Below, in pieces: positions 59,018 through 64,000 of a stretch of 64,000 bases of DNA. Numbering within the stretch: the stretch's first letter is position 1; each line of letters begins with the position of its first letter. This stretch comes from CAJBVG01 sp943371425 (lineage in GTDB: Bacteria > Bacteroidota > Bacteroidia > Sphingobacteriales > Sphingobacteriaceae), in assembly GCA_943371425.1 (NCBI GenBank), contig CALRUR010000004.1:124001-188000 (forward strand), written 5' to 3'. The notes under the pieces were generated by a model. That model was not told the origin of the DNA, did not search any database, and saw only the letters and a list, made by a program, of their open reading frames with translations. Both the position numbers and the translations under genes were made by a program.

Positions 59018-59795
59018 AACTACAGCAGGAATATTAATCGTACTAAGTGTATTTACTTTTTCGGCATGTAGAACTAAGAAAGTTGTTCAGTTGCCTAAGC
59101 AGCAACAAATACAAGTATCTGCAGAAGAAATGTTAAAAAGCACAATCGTGCCTTCTCTTCCGAAATCAGATTTTAGTTTCCAATATTTAAGCTCAAAAGC
59201 TAAAGTAAAAGTAAATAGAGATGGCAAAGATTTCAATTTAACTTTTAATTTACGCATGCAAAAAGACGAGCAAATATGGATATCTGTAAATGCCATTGGT
59301 GGAATTGAAGTGGCAAGAGCACTTATAAATAAAGATAGCATACGATTATTGGATCGATTAAATAAACAATACATAGTGAAAGATTTTCAGTTTTTATCTG
59401 AAATGTTAAACATGAATATCGATTTCTATATGTTGCAAGATTTAATGTTAGGCAATACGCCTAAGAACTTCGACTATATGAATTCAACCTTAAGCCAATC
59501 AGAATATTCCTATCAGTTTTTAGGGGTAAAAGATTTTTTAAGCTATACAGTTGTTGCTCGAATAGAAGACTTGAAATTACTTAGTGTAAATTTAAAAGAC
59601 TCCAGGTATATCAATAAAAGAGTAGCTATAAATTATGGCGGCTTTAAAATGGTTGATACAATGAATTTCCCGTTTTTAATAAGTTCAACTACCAGTTCTG
59701 AAAAAGAATCTTTATCATTGAACCTAGAATATGTTAAAGTAGAAAAAGTTGATAAATTAGAATTCCCATTTAATGTGCCAAAAAAGTTTGACTAA
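59010..59795 (+). CDS. DUF4292 lipoprotein (LolA/LolB-like fold predicted)
   Basis: A 261 aa lipoprotein: signal MNKTTAGILIVLSVFTFSAC with lipobox Cys at residue 20. The mature part is a DUF4292 domain (LSSKAKVKVNRDGKDF; MQKDEQIWISVNAIGGIEVA; LLSVNLKD), whose beta-strand pattern suggests an unclosed barrel like LolB. The Pfam domain has no assigned function; outer-membrane lipoprotein handling is plausible but unproven. It overlaps the TPR gene by eight bases and the EnvC-like gene by 23. Confidence 0.87.
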   Translation: MNKTTAGILIVLSVFTFSACRTKKVVQLPKQQQIQVSAEEMLKSTIVPSLPKSDFSFQYLSSKAKVKVNRDGKDFNLTFNLRMQKDEQIWISVNAIGGIEVARALINKDSIRLLDRLNKQYIVKDFQFLSEMLNMNIDFYMLQDLMLGNTPKNFDYMNSTLSQSEYSYQFLGVKDFLSYTVVARIEDLKLLSVNLKDSRYINKRVAINYGGFKMVDTMNFPFLISSTTSSEKESLSLNLEYVKVEKVDKLEFPFNVPKKFD

Positions 59796-61038
59796 AATAA
59801 AATACATAACCGTTTTATTGATTCTATTTATAGGATTTGGCATTGCTATGGGGCAAGAGCAAAACAAAACTACCTTAGAAAATAAAAAGAAACAGTTAGC
59901 CAAAGAGATTGCACAAACCACTAAAATATTACAACAAACTCAAAAAAATAAAAAGGCTACATTAAGTCAGCTAAACGCATTAGTTAGACAAATTGAGATT
60001 CGCGAGAGGCTAATAAATACCATAAGTTCAGAGATTCGGATGTTAGACGGGCAAATTGGAAAAACGAATACCGAAATACAACAATTAAAAGACGAATTAG
60101 AGCAATTAAAGTTAGAATATGCTGCGATGATTAGGTTTGCACATAGAAACCAAAGCTCCTATAATAAATTGATGTTTGTTTTTGCTGCGCAGAATTTTAA
60201 CCAAGCATACAAACGCTTAAAATACCTTCAACAATTTTCGGAATATCGCCAAAAACAAGCACGTTACATTGAGGATGCACAACATCGATTAGAGGATAAG
60301 ATGCTAGAGTTGGAAGATAATAAAAAGGTGAAAAACACCTTATTGGTAGATGAGCAAAAAGAAAAAGTAACCCTTGGGAAAGAAAAAAACCAAAAGGAAA
60401 CTATTGCAAAGCAATTGTCGGTAAAAGAAGGTACCTTAAAAAAGCAAATTGCGCAGAAACAAGCCCAAGCGAAAAAGCTTGATAGGATGATTCAGGATAT
60501 TATTAAGCGGGAAATAGAGGCAGCACGTAAAAAGGCAGAAGCAGAAGCAAAGGCCAAAGGGACTAAAATGCCAACAGGTGATAAAAACAGCTCCTCTAAT
60601 TTGGCACTTACGCCAGAAGCTCAAAAATTATCCAACGATTTTAAAAATAACAAAGGCAAATTACCTTGGCCAGTAGAAAAAGGCACTATAATTGAGTTTT
60701 TTGGTACTCATGAGCATCCTCAATTAAAAGGAGTAATGGTTTCAAATAACGGGATAGACATAAAAACCACTTCTGGTGCAGCCACAAGGGCTGTGTTTAA
60801 TGGTAAGGTTTCTGGGGTTATTCAAATTGTTGGCGGAATGTATGCAGTGCTTGTGAACCATGGGGAGTTTACTACGGTATACTCTAATTTATCAAGTGTA
60901 TCTGTAAAAATGGGTCAAGAGGTTAAAACGAAACAAACTATTGGTACAGTAACCACAGAAGACCAGCTTTCTAGTATGGAACTGCAAATTTGGAAAGGCA
61001 TAAACAAGATGAACCCTGTGGAGTGGTTAGCACGCTAA
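59773..61038 (+). CDS. envC: EnvC-like murein hydrolase activator with degenerate LytM domain
   Basis: A 421 aa protein: signal peptide (hydrophobic ITVLLILFIGFGIAMG, cut near QEQ), a long coiled coil (about 30-260, rich in K/E/Q) and a C-terminal M23/LytM domain (about 300-420). The catalytic zinc ligands are missing: the first His of HxxxD is replaced (NNGIDIKT) and the final HxH region reads YSNLSS. That is the pattern of EnvC-type activators, which lack hydrolase activity and switch on amidases during cell separation (known for E. coli EnvC). TTG 59788 is an alternative start with a shorter N terminus. Confidence 0.85.
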   Translation: MCQKSLTKIKYITVLLILFIGFGIAMGQEQNKTTLENKKKQLAKEIAQTTKILQQTQKNKKATLSQLNALVRQIEIRERLINTISSEIRMLDGQIGKTNTEIQQLKDELEQLKLEYAAMIRFAHRNQSSYNKLMFVFAAQNFNQAYKRLKYLQQFSEYRQKQARYIEDAQHRLEDKMLELEDNKKVKNTLLVDEQKEKVTLGKEKNQKETIAKQLSVKEGTLKKQIAQKQAQAKKLDRMIQDIIKREIEAARKKAEAEAKAKGTKMPTGDKNSSSNLALTPEAQKLSNDFKNNKGKLPWPVEKGTIIEFFGTHEHPQLKGVMVSNNGIDIKTTSGAATRAVFNGKVSGVIQIVGGMYAVLVNHGEFTTVYSNLSSVSVKMGQEVKTKQTIGTVTTEDQLSSMELQIWKGINKMNPVEWLAR

Positions 61039-61084
61039 TTGCTATATTTCCCTACTATTTTTCGTCATTACGCAGAAAATAACC

Positions 61085-61092
61085 TATTTTTG
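61085..61092 (+). promoter_or_regulatory. Promoter -7 element (TATTTTTG) before tatA
   Basis: TATTTTTG matches TAnnTTTG and ends 18 bases before ATG 61111. It supports the downstream start for TatA over an extended upstream frame. Confidence 0.5.
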
Positions 61093-61110
61093 CATATTAA
61101 TATCTTAATC

Positions 61111-61332
61111 ATGTTAAGTTCAACTTTATTATTATTTAATCTTGGTGGCCAAGAGGTTATTCTGATTGTAGTACTTGCTTTATTATTATTTGGTGGAAAG
61201 AAAATTCCAGAATTAATGAGAGGTTTAGGAAAAGGAATCAGAGAATTTAAAGATGCTTCAAATGGCGTTAAACGCGACATTGAAGACAGTATGGATTCTA
61301 AAGAATCTGATAAATTAAATTCAGGTAAATAA
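61111..61332 (+). CDS. tatA: Twin-arginine translocase subunit TatA
   Basis: The start is ATG 61111, giving 73 aa; the frame is open upstream to 61039, but that adds non-family residues and crosses the promoter box. TatA topology: short N-terminal transmembrane helix (QEVILIVVLALLLF), the FGGKKIPELMRGLGKGIREFKD hinge and amphipathic helix (quoted in parts: GGKKIPELMRGLGKG), then an acidic-basic tail. Forms the protein-conducting element of the Tat system in the cytoplasmic membrane. tatC is not in the window. Confidence 0.93.
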   Translation: MLSSTLLLFNLGGQEVILIVVLALLLFGGKKIPELMRGLGKGIREFKDASNGVKRDIEDSMDSKESDKLNSGK

Positions 61333-61362
61333 TCGTTTTCGCATATTTTACATTTTTGAAAA

Positions 61363-62787
61363 TTGAGAAACTATCAATCATTAGCAGAGGTACGTTCGGA
61401 TATTAAGGAAGGGAAAACCACTGTACAAGCCTTAGTAAACTATTATCTGGAGAGAATAAATGCCAACACTGATTTAAATGCTTTTATAGAAGTATATAGT
61501 TCGGAAGCGCAAGAGCGTGCAAAAATAATTGATGATAAAATGGCTAATGGCACTGCTGGTAAATTAGCAGGAATGGTAATTAGTATTAAGGATATGATAT
61601 GTTATAAAAACCATAAAGTATCTGCCTCCTCAAAAATTTTAGAAGGATTTGAATCTCTTTTTTCCTCAACCGTAGTAGAAAGAATCTTAGCCGAAGATGC
61701 CATAATAATTGGCCGCGTAAATTGCGATGAGTTTGCCATGGGTGCTTCTAATGAAACTTCGCATTACGGAAGTGTAAAAAATTATCAAAATAAAAAACTA
61801 GTACCGGGTGGATCTTCTGGAGGTTCGGCAGTTTCTGTACAAGCAGATTTATGCTTAGCATCTTTAGGAACCGATACAGGTGGATCAGTTCGCCAGCCTG
61901 CTTCTTTCTGTGGAGTTGTTGGCCTAAAGCCAACATATGCGAGGGTTTCACGTTGGGGTGTAATTGCATATGCATCATCATTCGACCAAGTTGGGCCAAT
62001 TACAAAATCGGTAGCAGACTCGGCATTATTGTTAGAGGTAATTGCTGGCAAAGATGAGCACGATAGCACTGTTTCTGCCAAAGAAGTGCCCTCTTATACT
62101 TCTAATTTAACTCTTCAAACTAAACCAAGAGTTGCGTATTTGCATGAAGCATTACATGCAGAAGGCCTAGACCCAGAAGTAAAACAAATGATGGTTGATA
62201 AAATTGAATATTTGAAATCGCAAGGATTTGTGGTGGAGGAAGTTCAATTTCCATTGTTAAAATACGCAGTACCTACTTATTATATATTAACCACTGCCGA
62301 AGCATCCTCTAACTTATCTAGGTATGATGGCGTGCATTTCGGCTATAGAAGTAAAAATGCTACGGATTTAGAATCAACTTATAAACTTTCTAGGACAGAG
62401 GGTTTTGGTGAAGAAGTAAAACGTAGAATTATGTTAGGCACTTTTGTGCTTAGCGCTGGCTATTACGATGCATATTATGCTAAAGCTCAAAAAGTAAGAC
62501 GATTAATAAGAGATAAATCACTCGAAATATTATCAAACTACGATGTGATGATTTTGCCAACTGCCCCAAGTACGGCTTTTGAACTAGGCGAAAAAACATC
62601 TGATCCGGTTGTAATGTACTTAGCCGACATTTTTACCGTTCAAGCTTCTCTTGCAGGATTGCCAGCAATTTCTATACCTGGAGCAACTCATTCAAATGGG
62701 CTCTCTATCGGGCTACAGATAATTGGAAAGCATTTCCAAGAGCAAGAAATATTGCAATTTGCTGGGTTTTTAGAGCAAAAAAGCTAA
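61363..62787 (+). CDS. gatA: Asp-tRNA(Asn)/Glu-tRNA(Gln) amidotransferase subunit A
   Basis: Amidase subunit of the GatCAB complex that converts misacylated Glu-tRNA(Gln) or Asp-tRNA(Asn) to the amidated form. The 474 aa protein carries the Ser-Ser-Lys amidase triad: Lys in VISIKDMICYK (about 74-84), and the two Ser in PGGSSGGSAVSVQ and GTDTGGSVRQPASFCG (about 147-190), plus GLKPTYARVSRWG and the GLSIGLQIIGK C terminus. The start is TTG 61363, four bases after ATTTTTG. gatB and gatC are not adjacent. Confidence 0.95.
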   Translation: MRNYQSLAEVRSDIKEGKTTVQALVNYYLERINANTDLNAFIEVYSSEAQERAKIIDDKMANGTAGKLAGMVISIKDMICYKNHKVSASSKILEGFESLFSSTVVERILAEDAIIIGRVNCDEFAMGASNETSHYGSVKNYQNKKLVPGGSSGGSAVSVQADLCLASLGTDTGGSVRQPASFCGVVGLKPTYARVSRWGVIAYASSFDQVGPITKSVADSALLLEVIAGKDEHDSTVSAKEVPSYTSNLTLQTKPRVAYLHEALHAEGLDPEVKQMMVDKIEYLKSQGFVVEEVQFPLLKYAVPTYYILTTAEASSNLSRYDGVHFGYRSKNATDLESTYKLSRTEGFGEEVKRRIMLGTFVLSAGYYDAYYAKAQKVRRLIRDKSLEILSNYDVMILPTAPSTAFELGEKTSDPVVMYLADIFTVQASLAGLPAISIPGATHSNGLSIGLQIIGKHFQEQEILQFAGFLEQKS

Positions 62788-62869
62788 AAAATCAACATAA
62801 ATAGCTAAAATTTACTATTTTGCAAGAATATACAATTAGAATGTAGCATTTACATTAACAATTACTAGC

Positions 62870-64000
62870 ATGAAAAACATAAAATTTGTCGTTTCCGCGA
62901 TTGCCCTTTTTTTTATTCTCTCAATCAGCAGCGCCAAGTCTGAAAATTTTTCAATCATCAGTAAATCAAATCCTGAGGATACCACTTTTGTAATTCCAGA
63001 AGTCGATTTATCAAAATTAAACACACCCCCCCGATTTGCAACGGAAGTTTACAAACATCGATTAGACTCAATTACACGCAGCATTCCATTAGACTATAAT
63101 TCATACGTACAAGGTTATATTGATTTGTATGCCTTCCGTAGAAGAGAGCAAGTAGAAAGAATGTTAGGCTTATCTGAATTCTATTTCCCTATGGTGGAGA
63201 GAGTTTTTAAAGAGTATAAAATACCAGCAGAATTCAAATATTTAGCAATTGTAGAATCGGCATTAAACCCATACGCAGTTTCTCCTGTAGGAGCAACGGG
63301 CATGTGGCAATTTATGTTTACTACTGCGAAGATGTACGATTTAGAAATCACCTCGCATATTGATGAGCGCCGCGACCCTTATTTAGCTACTCATGCAGCT
63401 GCAAAATATTTTGTAGACATGTATCGCAGATACGGCGATTGGTTATTAGTTATTGCAGCATATAATTGTGGTCCGGGTAATGTAAACCGCGCAATTAGAA
63501 AAGCTGGAGGTGGACAAAAAACATTTTGGCAAATTCGCCAGTATTTACCACAAGAAACACGCGGATATGTGCCCGCATATATTGCAGCAAATTATATTAT
63601 GACCTTTGCAGAAGCGCATAATTTGTACCCAACTTATCCGAGCTTTAGTTTTTTAACAGATACCTTACACATTACTAAACCAGTATATTTTAAGGATATT
63701 GAGCAACTATGTGGTGTAAATGCTGATGAGTTGAGAATTTTAAACCCTCAATTTAAAAAAGATTTTGTGCCTGCTTATACTCAATCTTTTGCTTTAAAAT
63801 TACCAGCTACCAGGAGAGATTTAGTACATAATTACAAAGATTCTTTATACGCACTTTTTCCAACAGAAGCCAAAGATCAAATTTTTGTGTTAAATGCCGA
63901 CCCGATGGCAAAATCGCGTACGGTATACAAAACGCACGTAGTTACACGCGGACAAACCTTAAGTAAATTATCTGCCAAGTATGATGTAAGTGTTTCTGAT
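62870..64000 (+). CDS. mltD: MltD-like membrane-bound lytic transglycosylase, partial (runs off the window)
   Basis: Open from ATG 62870 to the window end (377 codons visible). It starts with a signal peptide (FVVSAIALFFILSISSA, cut near SSAKS). A lytic transglycosylase (SLT) domain follows from about 110, with the catalytic Glu in LAIVESALNPYAVSP (about residue 129), GATGMWQFM and AAYNCGPGNVNRAIRKAGG. The family-typical linker leads to a LysM repeat starting near 355 (HVVTRGQTLSKLSAKYDVS). It cleaves peptidoglycan glycan strands, forming 1,6-anhydro-muropeptides. A run of seven C at 63028-63034 lies in frame. Confidence 0.93.
   Translation, partial: MKNIKFVVSAIALFFILSISSAKSENFSIISKSNPEDTTFVIPEVDLSKLNTPPRFATEVYKHRLDSITRSIPLDYNSYVQGYIDLYAFRRREQVERMLGLSEFYFPMVERVFKEYKIPAEFKYLAIVESALNPYAVSPVGATGMWQFMFTTAKMYDLEITSHIDERRDPYLATHAAAKYFVDMYRRYGDWLLVIAAYNCGPGNVNRAIRKAGGGQKTFWQIRQYLPQETRGYVPAYIAANYIMTFAEAHNLYPTYPSFSFLTDTLHITKPVYFKDIEQLCGVNADELRILNPQFKKDFVPAYTQSFALKLPATRRDLVHNYKDSLYALFPTEAKDQIFVLNADPMAKSRTVYKTHVVTRGQTLSKLSAKYDVSVSD

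Noticed and set aside
63028..63034. Seven-C run in the MltD-like gene as a phase-variation tract
   Set aside because: Noted as possible slippage site, but the gene is a housekeeping type, the tract is short and in frame, and nothing else suggests phase variation.

Overview
This 64 kb window is a low-GC bacterial chromosome segment from the Bacteroidota. The evidence is two secreted proteins with type IX secretion (Por) C-terminal tails, TAnnTTYG promoter elements, a general lack of Shine-Dalgarno sequences before genes, a DUF4292 lipoprotein and a RemB/Wzi-like outer-membrane protein. The family or genus cannot be fixed from sequence alone; a gliding or T9SS-bearing environmental lineage (Flavobacteriia, Sphingobacteriia or Chitinophagia type) fits. 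I see no tRNA, rRNA, IS element, phage gene or CRISPR array. No gap between genes exceeds 300 bases; the largest (36818-37064 and 38975-39181) are filled by unusual short-period repeats.

Region 1 (1-34880, all plus strand) is a very large surface-polysaccharide locus. It opens with a nonulosonic acid block: acetyltransferase 3' end, neuB/legI, neuC/legG, a CBS-nucleotidyltransferase (PtmE type), neuA/legF, a Gfo/Idh oxidoreductase (PtmF type) and an SDR (PtmA type). An acetamidino-forming trio follows: WbpG/PseA-like amidotransferase, HisH-like and HisF-like. Together these predict a CMP-activated legionaminic-type sugar, perhaps with an acetamidino group. Next come an FkbM methyltransferase, acetyltransferase, glycosyltransferases, a GDP-mannose 4,6-dehydratase relative, Wzx, Wzy, two AsnB-type amidotransferases, a dehydrogenase fusion, WecB, a heparinase-like protein without a signal peptide, a WbpV/WbpL-type initiation pair, a truncated NeuD-like acetyltransferase, a WbpM-type dehydratase, a second WecA-like transferase and a Wzi/RemB-like outer-membrane protein. 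Genes mostly abut or overlap by a few bases, so the locus is probably read as one or a few long operons.

Region 2 (34892-41010) holds housekeeping genes: dxs (minus), then scpA, an amidohydrolase, rlmN and comF (plus). The intergenic DNA carries arrays of degenerate 8-bp units, twice arranged as facing arms that end 5-7 bp before a TATCTTTG promoter element.

Region 3 (41027-49865) has two large T9SS-exported minus-strand proteins and a divergent beta-helix-like lipoprotein. Region 4 (49993-64000) has glyA (minus), then plus-strand genes: two sugar nucleotidyltransferases, a TonB-C protein, nitronate monooxygenase, acylphosphatase, a second flippase, dUTPase, TPR protein, DUF4292 lipoprotein, EnvC-like factor, TatA, GatA and the start of an MltD-like lytic transglycosylase cut by the window edge.

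The most unusual signals are (i) the period-8 (and one period-7) intergenic arrays that start at stop codons, two of them ending next to promoters, and (ii) several promoters whose TAnnTTYG box sits only 3-4 nt before the start codon, implying leaderless mRNAs.
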